Of a stretch of DNA of 64,000 nt, positions 43,299 to 51,862 are shown one piece after another. Positions within the stretch are counted from its first letter, which is position 1, and each line of letters opens with the position of its first letter. The notes under the pieces are model-generated. The model did no database searches. It saw nothing but the letters and a program-made list of their open reading frames with translations, and was not told the DNA's origin. Source of the stretch: Vagococcus entomophilus (GTDB lineage Bacteria; Bacillota; Bacilli; Lactobacillales; Vagococcaceae); assembly GCF_003987595.1 (NCBI RefSeq), contig NZ_NGJZ01000001.1, forward strand, positions 1 through 64,000, in the 5' to 3' direction. The translations under genes were made by a program, and so were the position numbers.

Positions 43299-43655
43299 GT
43301 GTGTGCGCAACAAAATGTCCAATCAATTATAGTTAGAAAAAAATTTAGCGTAACGAATGTATACAGATTCACTGCACCTAATCATTCCTAGGGGACGAGG
43401 CTAAGAATAGTAGTCTTTTTCATTACACTGACTGTTGGGGCGTGGCGAAGGCCATGCCACAGTGCGTAGTACAAAAAAAGAAAAACTGCGAGAGGTTCGG
43501 ATCAATTAAAATTGTGAAGTTGGAAACAGTAGTAATCGCTTGGTTATAGGCGGTGAATGAGTCCCTAAGAAAAAGAGCCTATCACTTGTTTGAAAACAAG
43601 AAGAAATAACGGAACCCTAATTTCTCCTACTAAAAAAATAGTGGAGGGAAATTAG
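43199..43655 (+). ncRNA. Long structured 5' leader of the RNHCP gene
   Basis: The region between the predicted promoter and the RNHCP start codon is about 450 nt. After a short ORF come clear hairpins. One at 43426-43464 has outer CACTG/CAGTG and inner GGCGTGGC-GAAG-GCCATGCC. Others lie at 43546-43582 (ATAGGC/GCCTAT), 43585-43600 (CTTGTT/AACAAG) and 43616-43656. I do not recognise a known riboswitch or T-box. The arrangement is that of a cis-acting leader that controls translation of the gene behind it. Confidence 0.5.
43299..43391 (+). CDS. Possible 30-residue leader peptide
   Basis: A GTG codon follows AAAGGTGG (43284-43291) at 7-nt spacing and opens a 30-codon frame (MCAQQNVQSIIVRKK...APNHS) ending TAG. 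An alternative GTG at 43301 gives an 11-residue peptide (MCATKCPINYS). The good ribosome binding site inside an otherwise non-coding leader suggests regulatory translation. No homologue is recognised, and coding by chance is possible. Confidence 0.4.
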   Translation: MCAQQNVQSIIVRKKFSVTNVYRFTAPNHS

Positions 43656-43656
43656 G
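43616..43656 (+). promoter_or_regulatory. Hairpin sequestering the RNHCP ribosome binding site
   Basis: CCTAATTT (43616-43623) pairs with AAATTAGG (43649-43656), and CTCC (43624-43627) with GGAG (43643-43646). The 3' arm contains the Shine-Dalgarno GGAGGG (43643-43648) and reaches the first base of the GTG start codon. No T run follows, so it is not a terminator. Confidence 0.75.
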
Positions 43657-43967
43657 TGCAGAAAAAAGAAAATAATGCATTTTATTGTGAAAATTGTCAA
43701 CAAAAAGTCGAGGCCTTAACAAATGGTTCTTATCGAAATCATTGTCCCTATTGTTTGTATTCAAAGCATGTTGACGTGTTTCCAGGAGACAGGGCTTCAA
43801 CTTGTCTTGGTTTGATGGAACCAGTAGACTTAAAGAAGCATAGTAAAAAAGGCTATCAAGTATTGCACCAATGCCAAACATGTAAACAACTTCAGTGGAA
43901 TAAACTTGCCTTTGATACGGTACAAGAAGATGACCTCTTTTTTTTAATAAAATATTTGCAGTTATAA
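43656..43967 (+). CDS. RNHCP-domain zinc-ribbon protein
   Basis: The 103-residue protein carries the defining motif YRNHCPYCLYSKHVD..PGDR...C.G.M.P. It also has CxxC pairs at both ends (CENCQQK, CQTCKQ), so it probably binds one or two Zn2+ as a ribbon. The family is named for the RNHCP motif and has no known function. Translation begins at GTG with GGAGGG 7 nt upstream, both buried in a hairpin. No neighbour reveals its job. The gene is probably alone in its transcript. Confidence 0.85.
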   Translation: MQKKENNAFYCENCQQKVEALTNGSYRNHCPYCLYSKHVDVFPGDRASTCLGLMEPVDLKKHSKKGYQVLHQCQTCKQLQWNKLAFDTVQEDDLFFLIKYLQL

Positions 43968-44108
43968 GAAAAATGGTAGCAGATTTTTAAAGAGGAGTAA
44001 GCATTTTTGATAGGGAGTCTATTTGACTGAGAGGTTTTAGCTTTGGAATATGGAAAAAGTGAACTTCTTTTTTGTCTAATCTTTAAAGGTAAGAAGTGGA
44101 GGAAATAA

Positions 44109-45245
44109 TTGGAGAAGAGGAAAAATTTTAAAAAAATATGTTTTTTTTGTTTGGGTATTCTTTGTTTATTTGCTAAAAATAAAGTCACCCTAGCGAGTGA
44201 AAAACAATCGGGATTAACGCTAGATGTTGCTAGACGATATTATTCGGTTTCAACAATCAAAGAATATATTGACATTATTCATCAAAACAAGGGCACCTTT
44301 TTACAATTGCATCTCTCGGATGATGAAAATTATGCCTTAGAGAGTAAACTTTTGGGGCAGACGACGAAACACGCTATTCGCACAAAAAATGGTGCATATT
44401 TGAATGTTCAGACGAACAGAAAGTTTTTATCATACAAACAGATAGAAGAGTTAGAGAGCTACGCAAAAAAGAAGCAAGTTCACTTGATTCCAGAAATCGA
44501 TACACCAGCTCATGCAAAAGCAATCCTTCAATTAGTCAAAAATAAATATGGTGAAAAAAAACGAGAAAGCCTGAGACAAGCGTATACAGTTAACCAAATC
44601 GATTATATAAAAAAAGAGAATGTTTTATTTATTCAATCCTTATATCAAGAAGTAGTAAAACAGTTTCCCAAAAGTCCATATTTTCATATGGGAGGAGATG
44701 AATTTGTGGCGGTAGACGCTAACAACCAACAGTATATTCATTATGTCAATCAGATGGCAAAGTGGGCTAAAAAAAATAAAAAAATCCTCCGACTGTGGAA
44801 CGATGGACTGCTAAAAGAAGAGATTAAGCAGTTAAATCATTCGGTTGAAGTCACTTATTGGAGTTATGATGGGGATAAACAAAATCCAAAAGAGGTCAGG
44901 CAATTAAGAAAAGAGCGGGCAAGTTTACCCGATTTATTAAAAAATAAAATAAAAGTACTCAATTATAATAGCTACTATTTATACTTGGTACCGTCTAAAA
45001 GAACCCTTCCAAACTATTCCTCTAAGCAAAGCCTAAATTTCTTTAAAGAAAATTGGCAATTACAAGATTGGGATGGTGCTGATTCGACGTATCAAGAGAA
45101 TAATATTGCTTCAAGTCATTATTTGATTGGTAGTTCAATTAGTATCTGGAGTGAAGAAAGTAGCCCACTCTCAGAAGAAAAAATAGTGCAAGGGACAAAA
45201 CCATATATTAATCAGTATTTTCAATTAGTTACAAGTAAAGACTGA
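44109..45245 (+). CDS. Secreted dispersin-B-like GH20 beta-N-acetylglucosaminidase
   Basis: The 378-residue protein starts at TTG with GGAGG 6 nt upstream. It has a signal peptide (KKICFFCLGILCLFAKNKVTLAS) and a single GH20 barrel. Catalytic D197-E198 lie in FHMGGDEF. Stretches such as LTLDVARRYYS, LHLSDDENYA, VTYWSYDGDKQ and LNYNSYYLY match what I recall of dispersin B of Aggregatibacter, which cuts beta-1,6-linked poly-N-acetylglucosamine. It has no wall anchor, so it is released or loosely attached. It would disperse PNAG-type biofilm or remodel the cell's own matrix. The family is firm; the PNAG specificity is inferred. Confidence 0.86.
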   Translation: MEKRKNFKKICFFCLGILCLFAKNKVTLASEKQSGLTLDVARRYYSVSTIKEYIDIIHQNKGTFLQLHLSDDENYALESKLLGQTTKHAIRTKNGAYLNVQTNRKFLSYKQIEELESYAKKKQVHLIPEIDTPAHAKAILQLVKNKYGEKKRESLRQAYTVNQIDYIKKENVLFIQSLYQEVVKQFPKSPYFHMGGDEFVAVDANNQQYIHYVNQMAKWAKKNKKILRLWNDGLLKEEIKQLNHSVEVTYWSYDGDKQNPKEVRQLRKERASLPDLLKNKIKVLNYNSYYLYLVPSKRTLPNYSSKQSLNFFKENWQLQDWDGADSTYQENNIASSHYLIGSSISIWSEESSPLSEEKIVQGTKPYINQYFQLVTSKD

Positions 45246-45288
45246 GGATTTTTTATTTTAATAGCGAGACCAACTTGATTGAAAAAAC

Positions 45289-45330
45289 AGCTGGAAGAAA
45301 GTGAGAGGTTCCACTTTCTTCCAGCTATTT
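45289..45330. terminator. Bidirectional terminator between GH20 and ECF genes
   Basis: Perfect 15-bp stem AGCTGGAAGAAAGTG (45289-45303) with 45312-45326, with A and T runs on its two sides. It overlaps the last codon of the ECF gene. Confidence 0.85.
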
Positions 45331-45861
45331 TATGCTTGTTTTTTGTAGGAAAAAAACAAGCATAATCGCAATGAAACGATCTATATAATCTGTTAGCAAC
45401 TGAACACTAAAAATTGCCCAACCTTGGTTGAAACCAAATCCCGTCAATAGCTGCACAAAAATACTAGAGCCCGAAGACGTAATTCCGTGGAATAAACAAA
45501 ACGTAATGAGCGTAGCACAGATTGTACCAGGAAGGGAAACAAGTAAAGTAATCCACCAAATGTTTTGTTTACTTAGGGGATGACCACTTTTTAGCAATAG
45601 TCCTGAAAGCAAGCCAATTACCATTTGAACAGGCAAATAATACAAAGAAAAAAGATCTGTTGTAATTCCTGTCAACAAACCGCTTAAACTCCCAGTAACA
45701 AGCCCACCAATCGGACCTAGCAATGAGCCAACTAAAATGGTTCCAATTGTATCTAGATAGACAGGTAAGCGTAAGACTAAAGCGAGATTCCCACCAATAA
45801 AATTGAGTGAAATTCCCAGCGCAACCCATACAAGGAGGATGGGTTTTATTCTTTTATTCAT
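45325..45861 (-). CDS. ECF transporter substrate-specific (S) component
   Basis: The 178-residue protein has about five to six membrane helices with Gly-rich stretches (DTIGTILVGSLLGPIGGLVTGSLSGLLTG) typical of ECF S components. These capture a vitamin or nucleoside and share the EcfA-EcfA'-EcfT module encoded elsewhere. The start is ATG 45861 with GGAG upstream, overlapping the nucleoside hydrolase stop by 8 bp. Translational coupling to that enzyme suggests a nucleoside or its base as cargo. Confidence 0.82.
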   Translation of the reverse strand: MNKRIKPILLVWVALGISLNFIGGNLALVLRLPVYLDTIGTILVGSLLGPIGGLVTGSLSGLLTGITTDLFSLYYLPVQMVIGLLSGLLLKSGHPLSKQNIWWITLLVSLPGTICATLITFCLFHGITSSGSSIFVQLLTGFGFNQGWAIFSVQLLTDYIDRFIAIMLVFFLQKTSIK

Positions 45862-46849
45862 CAAATTCTCCATTCATGATTTGTTTTAACACAGTCTGAG
45901 TGTTTTGAGTTTGTGCATTCATCACTCGGTTTAAAAACATTTCCATGAAAAGAAAAGAATCAACTTTTGTTAAGATTAAACTATTTGTTTTTTTGTTCCA
46001 AATATTTTTTTCATCCACAATAGTTTGTCCAATCGCAACGCCATTCGTAGCAACTGTTGTATATGCAGGAAAACCGCTGGACAAATCTGGACAAAGAAAA
46101 TAGGCGACGGCTAGTGGGTCATTGATGACACAACCAATGACTTGTTCATGTGTCCAGTGGAAATCAAAATAAAATCGTGTGATTTTTGCAATGAACCCGC
46201 CAGTTTCTGGATCGAGCTGTTGCATGTATTCTAAAATATTGGGTGTTAATACGATTTTTCTTGTGACATCAAGCCCAACCATTTTTACCGGAACGGCTAG
46301 ATGCTCAAACACATAACACGCGGCATCGGGGTCACACCAATAGTTATATTCTGCGACTGGTGAGCAGTTTCCATGACTTTTAAATGTACCACCCATAGAA
46401 ACAAAATCCTCAATATTATTCCAAGCATTGGGATTTTCCTGCAACGCTTGTGCGATATTGGTCAGTGGACCAAGCGCAATAATTGAGACGTGCTTTTGGT
46501 TACTAAATGTTTCATTTAAAAAATCAACGGCACTTGTCGTTTGTGGAGCAATATCTTGGACATCTGGCAAAAAGCTTTCTCCCAGTCCATCTTGTCCATG
46601 AGTATCCTGTGCACTAATATAGGTACGCTTTAAAGGTTTACTTGCACCCAAATAAACAGGAATATCTAAACGATTTTCTCGTTTTAAAACTTTTAAGGCA
46701 TTTTTTGCACCGAGTTCTGTCGGGACATTTCCACAGACAATTGTGATGCCAAGTATATCTAATTCAGGTGATTTTAGTGCTAAAAGTAACGCTAAACAAT
46801 CATCAATGCCGGGATCACAATCAATAATGACTTTTTTTTTGACATTCAT
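45854..46849 (-). CDS. Inosine/uridine-preferring nucleoside hydrolase
   Basis: The 331-residue protein begins with the Ca2+-binding signature IIDCDPGIDDCLALLLA (D10, D12, D16, D17) and carries GPLTNIAQAL and CNDPLAVA-like (VINDPLAVAY) motifs of the IU-nucleoside hydrolase family. It hydrolyses the N-glycosidic bond of ribonucleosides to base and ribose in the cytosol. The start is ATG 46849 after AAAGGAGGTAGGAG; the longer frame to 47044 runs over the aguR 3' end. It precedes and overlaps an ECF S component, which probably imports its substrate. Confidence 0.9.
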   Translation of the reverse strand: MNVKKKVIIDCDPGIDDCLALLLALKSPELDILGITIVCGNVPTELGAKNALKVLKRENRLDIPVYLGASKPLKRTYISAQDTHGQDGLGESFLPDVQDIAPQTTSAVDFLNETFSNQKHVSIIALGPLTNIAQALQENPNAWNNIEDFVSMGGTFKSHGNCSPVAEYNYWCDPDAACYVFEHLAVPVKMVGLDVTRKIVLTPNILEYMQQLDPETGGFIAKITRFYFDFHWTHEQVIGCVINDPLAVAYFLCPDLSSGFPAYTTVATNGVAIGQTIVDEKNIWNKKTNSLILTKVDSFLFMEMFLNRVMNAQTQNTQTVLKQIMNGEFDE

Positions 46850-47003
46850 TCTCCTACCTCCTTTTGTTAAAAGTGAGATTCTTGGTTTTTTATCCTGGGA
46901 AGTTCTCGAACCAGTCCAAATGTTTCCATTTGATTTGTATAAATGCACAATTAAAGTATAGCGCAATTGATAGGAATAAAAAAGACAAAATACACTCATT
47001 TGA

Positions 47004-47978
47004 TTATAGTGAAGACAAGGTTTGGTAGTTTCGAATGACTTCACTTAGCTGAGAGCGTTTGGTGATGGATAATTTTTGATAAATATTGTGTACGTGTGTT
47101 TTGACTGTACCAATGGAAATGTAGAGTGCATCCGCTATTTCTTGATTACTTTTCCTTTCAACTAAAAGAATGAAAATTTCTTGTTCACGCAGTGTGAGTG
47201 CAAAATGCTTACAAAAGCTGTGGATAAATTCTTTTTCTATATCTCCTGTATTAGGTTCAACTTTTGCAATTGCTTTTGCTTGATTATTTGTTGGAAAGTT
47301 GAGACAATACTGTCCGCAATAAATTAGACTGTAACCAGCATAAAAAATAGAAAGGAAATCTTCTGAAAAATTCCTATTTTGAATTCGAACTAATAAGTTG
47401 CTATAAACATCTATATTGAAGATTACGATTGAATCTTCAATTGTAATAAAAATAGAAAAAAGAAGAGAAATAAGCAAAATTCGTTTGCATCTTTTCATTT
47501 GAGCGGAGGAAAATTCGCTTTTTTTTTGTTTTAGATTTTTTAGTCCTAAAAGGCTGAGAACAAATAAGAATAGTTGCATGGGGAAATAGTATAACCAAAC
47601 TTTGAGCGCACCAAAAGAAAGTACGGGGATACACAAAAGATAAAGTGTGAGAAGTGTCAAGACAAAATAGATTTGTTTGGATAGAGGAGTATGCAAAAAT
47701 TCTGCTAGTATTGCATAGTAAAGATATACGGTTGCAACTGAAATGAGGGTTTTAAAGGTTGGAGCAGTCATAAAATTCTGATTATAAGAAGAAGCAAACC
47801 AATGAATAAACTCGGTCATATAAATCACGATATTATCAAGTATAAAGAATAAAAAAAGGTTTAGTAGTAATAAAAAAATTTTTTTTTGGGTTTTTAAAAA
47901 GCAAACGCCACAAATGGTAACGGTTACACAAAGAAGTAATAAAAGACCAATATTGTAGATAAATACAAAGACTTCCAT
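47004..47978 (-). CDS. aguR: Membrane-bound LuxR-type regulator of agmatine catabolism
   Basis: The 324-residue protein has about six to seven membrane helices (residues 5-215) followed by a C-terminal LuxR HTH (LTLREQEIFILLVERKSNQEIADALYISIGTVKTHVHNIYQKL). One-component regulators of this shape are rare. In E. faecalis AguR has the same layout, senses agmatine and activates aguBDAC. The gene diverges from aguB across 330 bp, as in E. faecalis. TAGGAG precedes the ATG. The symbol is given on architecture and position. Confidence 0.87.
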   Translation of the reverse strand: MEVFVFIYNIGLLLLLCVTVTICGVCFLKTQKKIFLLLLNLFLFFILDNIVIYMTEFIHWFASSYNQNFMTAPTFKTLISVATVYLYYAILAEFLHTPLSKQIYFVLTLLTLYLLCIPVLSFGALKVWLYYFPMQLFLFVLSLLGLKNLKQKKSEFSSAQMKRCKRILLISLLFSIFITIEDSIVIFNIDVYSNLLVRIQNRNFSEDFLSIFYAGYSLIYCGQYCLNFPTNNQAKAIAKVEPNTGDIEKEFIHSFCKHFALTLREQEIFILLVERKSNQEIADALYISIGTVKTHVHNIYQKLSITKRSQLSEVIRNYQTLSSL

Positions 47979-48059
47979 AAAATCAGCTCCTAATAATCAA
48001 CCTTTAGTTTATAAGCTAATCATAACAAATTGGTAAATCAATTGAAATGATTCTAAGAC

Positions 48060-48130
48060 TAAACTTCAATTTTAAACTTTTTTCAGGGATAAACATGGAC
48101 TGAATCAGGCATCTAAACTTTTCTAAACTT
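48060..48130. promoter_or_regulatory. TAAACTT direct repeats, candidate AguR sites
   Basis: TAAACTT occurs at 48060, 48073, 48114 and 48124 (and again at 48257), all on the plus strand between aguR and aguB. Two pairs are spaced 13 bp and 10 bp, as expected for helical-phase binding of a LuxR-type dimer. Confidence 0.45.
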
Positions 48131-48194
48131 TCTATTCATTAAGAGTTTGACAGCAAGTTGATGAAAAATCCATCTTGAAGTTTATAGAAAACTA

Positions 48195-48213
48195 AGAAAG
48201 CGTTTTCTATAAT
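48195..48213 (+). promoter_or_regulatory. aguB promoter -10 with overlapping cre-like site
   Basis: AGAAAGCGTTTTCT (48195-48208) is close to the CcpA cre consensus and touches a TATAAT box at 48208-48213. No good -35 is seen at the proper distance, which fits an activator-dependent promoter. CcpA repression of agmatine catabolism is known in E. faecalis. Confidence 0.6.
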
Positions 48214-48308
48214 GAGCCTATCAACATTATTTACTCTATTTTAGATAGGCACGATCTAAACTTGGAGACTAAGATGATGAAATAATTCATATGATGGAGG
48301 TAAAAGAA

Positions 48309-49331
48309 ATGAGTGTAACCAATTTTATTACGACAGAAAACTTTACAAAGAAGGAACTTTTAGAAATTGTTCAACTATCTTTGCAGATTAAACAGTGTAT
48401 CAAATCAGGGTACTATCCTCAATTGCTTAAAAATAAATCACTGGGGATGATCTTTCAGCAATCCTCAACACGGACACGAGTATCGTTTGAAACAGCTATG
48501 ACACAACTAGGTGGTCATGCTCAGTACTTAGCACCAGGTCAAATTCAGCTTGGTGGGCATGAAACAATTGAAGACACAAGTGCTGTTCTTTCTAGATTAG
48601 TCGATTTACTGATGGCCCGCGTAGATCGCCATCAAAGTGTGGCAGACTTGGCAAAACATTCTTCTATTCCTGTTATCAATGGGATGTCCGACTACAATCA
48701 CCCAACGCAAGAATTGGGAGACTTGTGTACCATGATTGAACACCTACCAGTTGATAAAAAATTAGAAGATTGCAAAGTAGTCTTTGTAGGGGACGCTACT
48801 CAAGTATGCTTTTCATTAGCCTTGATAACAACCAAAATGGGAATGGACTTCGTTCAATTTGGCCCTAGAGGCTATCAATTAACGGAAGAGCATCAAAATA
48901 AAATACGCAAAAATTGTGAAAAGACGGGTGCAAAATTTCTCCTGACAGAAGATGAAGAAGAAGCACTTCAGCAGGCAGATTTTGTATATACAGATGTCTG
49001 GTATGGGCTATATGATGCAGAATTGTCTGAGGAAGAGAGGATGAAAATTTTCTATCCGAAATACCAAGTTACTCAAAAAATGATGAGCAAAGCATCTCCT
49101 CATTGTAAATTTATGCATTGTTTACCAGCTAGTCGAGGGGAAGAAGTTGAAAATGAAGTGATTGATGCAGAATATTCCCTAGTGTTTGACGAAGCTGAAA
49201 ACCGGTTAACCTCTATTCGCGGTTTGCTTGTTTATTTAAACGAGAAAAGTATTGTTCAAAATCAGGCGGCTTTAAAAGAGCAAGCACATGCAAAAGCGGC
49301 TTTGGAAGTCTTACTTAACAAACCATTATAA
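48309..49331 (+). CDS. aguB: Putrescine carbamoyltransferase
   Basis: The 340-residue protein belongs to the ornithine/aspartate carbamoyltransferase family. It has the carbamoyl-phosphate loop [20 protein letters not shown] and [10 protein letters not shown]. It performs phosphorolysis of N-carbamoylputrescine to putrescine and carbamoyl phosphate, the second step of agmatine catabolism. The call over ornithine carbamoyltransferase rests on its place at the head of the agu cluster. The start is ATG 48309 after GGAGG; the in-frame ATG at 48291 has none. Confidence 0.93.
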   Translation: MSVTNFITTENFTKKELLEIVQLSLQIKQCIKSGYYPQLLKNKSLGMIFQQSSTRTRVSFETAMTQLGGHAQYLAPGQIQLGGHETIEDTSAVLSRLVDLLMARVDRHQSVADLAKHSSIPVINGMSDYNHPTQELGDLCTMIEHLPVDKKLEDCKVVFVGDATQVCFSLALITTKMGMDFVQFGPRGYQLTEEHQNKIRKNCEKTGAKFLLTEDEEEALQQADFVYTDVWYGLYDAELSEEERMKIFYPKYQVTQKMMSKASPHCKFMHCLPASRGEEVENEVIDAEYSLVFDEAENRLTSIRGLLVYLNEKSIVQNQAALKEQAHAKAALEVLLNKPL

Positions 49332-49381
49332 TGGCTTATGTTACAACAAAAACATTTTGTTGAAGAAAGGAAGCCTGCAAA

Positions 49382-50734
49382 ATGAAAAGCAAGAAAAAAT
49401 TCAGTTTATTTAGTGCGATATTATCCGTTATTTGTGTTGTTTTTGTAGCAGAGGCGGCAGCGCCAGTTGCTGCAATTGGTCCTTCTCAGTTTTTTTGGTG
49501 GATTTTTTTACTTGTAACATTTTTAGTTCCTTATGGGTTAATATCCTCAGAACTTGGAACGACTTATCCTAGTGATGGCGGGATTTATGATTGGGTGACC
49601 AAAGCATACGGTCACAAGTGGGGTGCTAGAGTATCTTGGTATTACTGGATTAATTACCCACTGTGGCTTGCTTCACTTGCAGTCATGTGTCCAGAACTAA
49701 TTAAACTTGTGACTGGTTACACAGGAGGCGCAATTAGTAATCTTTTATTGTCATTACTGTTTATATGGGTTGTGATTTGGATTAGCTTTTATCCAATCTC
49801 TGACAATCTTTGGATTTTAAATGGGGCAGCAGTAATCAAAATCTTTTTGGCTGTTTCTGTGGGGATTTTGGGAATTTATGTCGCAGTTACCCAGGGCATG
49901 GCAAACGAGTATACGATTAAAACATTATTACCAACTTTTGACCTAAGAAGTTTGTCTTTTATCTCAGTCATTATTTTTAATTTGCTCGGATTTGAAGTGA
50001 TTTGTACATTCTCTGAGGAAATGGAAAATCCTAAAAAACAAATTCCACAAGCGATTATCATTGGAGGACTTGTCATCGCTGGAATCTACATCTTCTCCGC
50101 CTTTGGTATTGGCGTTGCGATTCCAACAGAAAATATCAGTGTAAGCAGTGGGTTGATTGATAGTCTTCAATTATTACTCCATTCAAAAACAGGAATATTC
50201 ATAAAAATTTCGGCTTTCCTCTTTTTACTTACTCTTTTTGGAAATATGATTTCATGGTCGATGGGGGTCAACAATACGGCCTGCTACGCAGCTGAAAATA
50301 ACGATATGCCTCGTTTTTTTGGAAAAAGAAGTGCAAAGAATCAAATGCCCACTGGAGCGGCCATGATGAATGGAATTGTTGCAACAATAGTAGTGGTTCT
50401 TTCGCCTTTGTTACCAAATAAAGACTTGTTCTGGTCATTTTTTTCATTAAACTTGGTTACATTTTTATTATCATATTTACCGGTGTTACCTGCTTTTTAC
50501 ACACTGAGAAAAAAAGAATCAGATGTTTATCGACCGTTTCGTGTTGTAGGCAAGGATTGGTGGCTAAAGATATTAGTCATTGTCCCCATGATTATGTTGA
50601 TTATCGCACTAATTTTTACCGCGTTGCCATTACAGTTTGATACAGCTACGTTGAAAGAAAAGCTACCCGTTACGATTGGAACCATTATTTGTGTTTTGAT
50701 TGGCGAAGGATTTATCTTATTAAAAAAAGATTGA
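49382..50734 (+). CDS. aguD: Agmatine/putrescine antiporter
   Basis: The 450-residue APC-family protein has about 12 membrane helices. Motifs include VAEAAAPVAAIGPSQFFWWIFLLVTFLVPYGLISSELGTTYPSDGGIYDWV and NLLGFEVICTFSEEMENPKKQIP. It exchanges external agmatine for internal putrescine, so no energy is spent on uptake. It lies between aguB and aguA with small gaps, as in E. faecalis and other agmatine-deiminating cocci. Confidence 0.92.
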   Translation: MKSKKKFSLFSAILSVICVVFVAEAAAPVAAIGPSQFFWWIFLLVTFLVPYGLISSELGTTYPSDGGIYDWVTKAYGHKWGARVSWYYWINYPLWLASLAVMCPELIKLVTGYTGGAISNLLLSLLFIWVVIWISFYPISDNLWILNGAAVIKIFLAVSVGILGIYVAVTQGMANEYTIKTLLPTFDLRSLSFISVIIFNLLGFEVICTFSEEMENPKKQIPQAIIIGGLVIAGIYIFSAFGIGVAIPTENISVSSGLIDSLQLLLHSKTGIFIKISAFLFLLTLFGNMISWSMGVNNTACYAAENNDMPRFFGKRSAKNQMPTGAAMMNGIVATIVVVLSPLLPNKDLFWSFFSLNLVTFLLSYLPVLPAFYTLRKKESDVYRPFRVVGKDWWLKILVIVPMIMLIIALIFTALPLQFDTATLKEKLPVTIGTIICVLIGEGFILLKKD

Positions 50735-50746
50735 GGAGGAATAAAA

Positions 50747-51847
50747 ATGGCCCAAAGAATAATGCAGACAACCCCAAAACAAGATGGGTATTTTATGCCC
50801 GCTGAGTATTCAAAACAAGAAAAAGTTTGGATGATTTGGCCAGAGAGACCAGATAACTGGCGCAATGGTGCAAAACCAGCTCAAGTTGCTTTTGCCAATG
50901 TTGCAAAGGCAATTAGCCAGTTTACTCCAGTTACGATGCTGGTTTCAAAAGCGCAATATCCCCATTGTCGCATGATGTTAAAAGCAGACATTCGTGTTGT
51001 GGAAATGAGTAATAATGATGCATGGATGCGTGATTGTGGTCCCACATTTGTCAAAAATCAAACAGGTGAGATAAGAGCATGCGACTGGACGTTCAACGCT
51101 TGGGGAGGACTGTTCGATGGTTTATATTTCCCTTGGGATCAGGATGATTTAATTGCCCAAAAAGTTTGTGAGCTTGAAACGATTGATTCTTATCGTACCG
51201 AAGACTTTGTTTTAGAGGGGGGCTCTTTTCATGTAGATGGAGAAGGAACGGTTTTGACTACAGAGATGTGCTTGCTTAGTGAAGGACGAAATCCTAAGCT
51301 GAATAAAAAAGAGATTGAAGCAAAGCTTTGTGAGTATCTAAACTGTCAAAAGGTTCTGTGGTTAGCTGAGGGCATTGATCCTGAGGAAACGAATGGACAT
51401 ATCGATGATGTTGCTTGTTTTGTTAGACCCGGTGAAGTGGCGTGTATCTATACGGAAGATCAGGAAAGTCCTTTTTATGAGGTAGCGCAATCGTCTTATA
51501 AAGCTTTATGTCAAATGGTCGATGCTAAAGGACGAAGGCTCAAAGTTCAAAAGCTGTGTTGTCCCCAAGAAACTATTACGATTCAAAAAAGTTTTGCAAT
51601 TGATTCAGTAGAAGGAACACAACCGCGTGAAGAGGGTGATGTCTGTATTGCTTCTTATATGAATTTTTTAATCACTAATGACGGTGTGGTTGTTCCTCAA
51701 TACGGGGATGAAAATGATGCACTCGCATTAGAACAAATAAAAGGGTTTTTCCCAGAAAAAACCGTTATTGGAGTGGATACAGTTGAAATCGTTTATGGTG
51801 GAGGAAACATTCACTGTATTACGCAACAACAACCAAGTAAAGAGTAA
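50747..51847 (+). CDS. aguA: Agmatine deiminase
   Basis: The 366-residue protein has the guanidine-modifying pentein fold with WMRDCGPTFV near the N-terminus, ETNGHIDDVACF in the middle and the nucleophile C357 in GGGNIHCITQQQP. C357 is the same residue number as the catalytic Cys of the E. faecalis enzyme. It converts agmatine to N-carbamoylputrescine and ammonia. TGAGGAGGAAT precedes the ATG, 12 bp after aguD. Confidence 0.96.
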   Translation: MAQRIMQTTPKQDGYFMPAEYSKQEKVWMIWPERPDNWRNGAKPAQVAFANVAKAISQFTPVTMLVSKAQYPHCRMMLKADIRVVEMSNNDAWMRDCGPTFVKNQTGEIRACDWTFNAWGGLFDGLYFPWDQDDLIAQKVCELETIDSYRTEDFVLEGGSFHVDGEGTVLTTEMCLLSEGRNPKLNKKEIEAKLCEYLNCQKVLWLAEGIDPEETNGHIDDVACFVRPGEVACIYTEDQESPFYEVAQSSYKALCQMVDAKGRRLKVQKLCCPQETITIQKSFAIDSVEGTQPREEGDVCIASYMNFLITNDGVVVPQYGDENDALALEQIKGFFPEKTVIGVDTVEIVYGGGNIHCITQQQPSKE

Positions 51848-51862
51848 GAAAAGAGGGGTAAA

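Noticed and set aside
43299-43391. Leader ORF as an independent bacteriocin or pheromone gene
   Set aside because: It has no signal sequence, no double-glycine motif and no export or immunity genes beside it. It is kept only as a possible leader peptide.
43199-43655. T-box or cobalamin riboswitch in the RNHCP leader
   Set aside because: GGAACC at 43611 and GCCACAGTG near 43456 only faintly recall T-box and B12-box wording. The required neighbouring motifs are missing.
43616-43656. Hairpin as a Rho-independent terminator
   Set aside because: It overlaps the start codon and is followed by purine-rich coding sequence with no T run.
45854-47044. 396-codon nucleoside hydrolase with N-terminal extension
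   Set aside because: The extension crosses the end of aguR and has unnatural composition. A strong ribosome binding site places the start at 46849.
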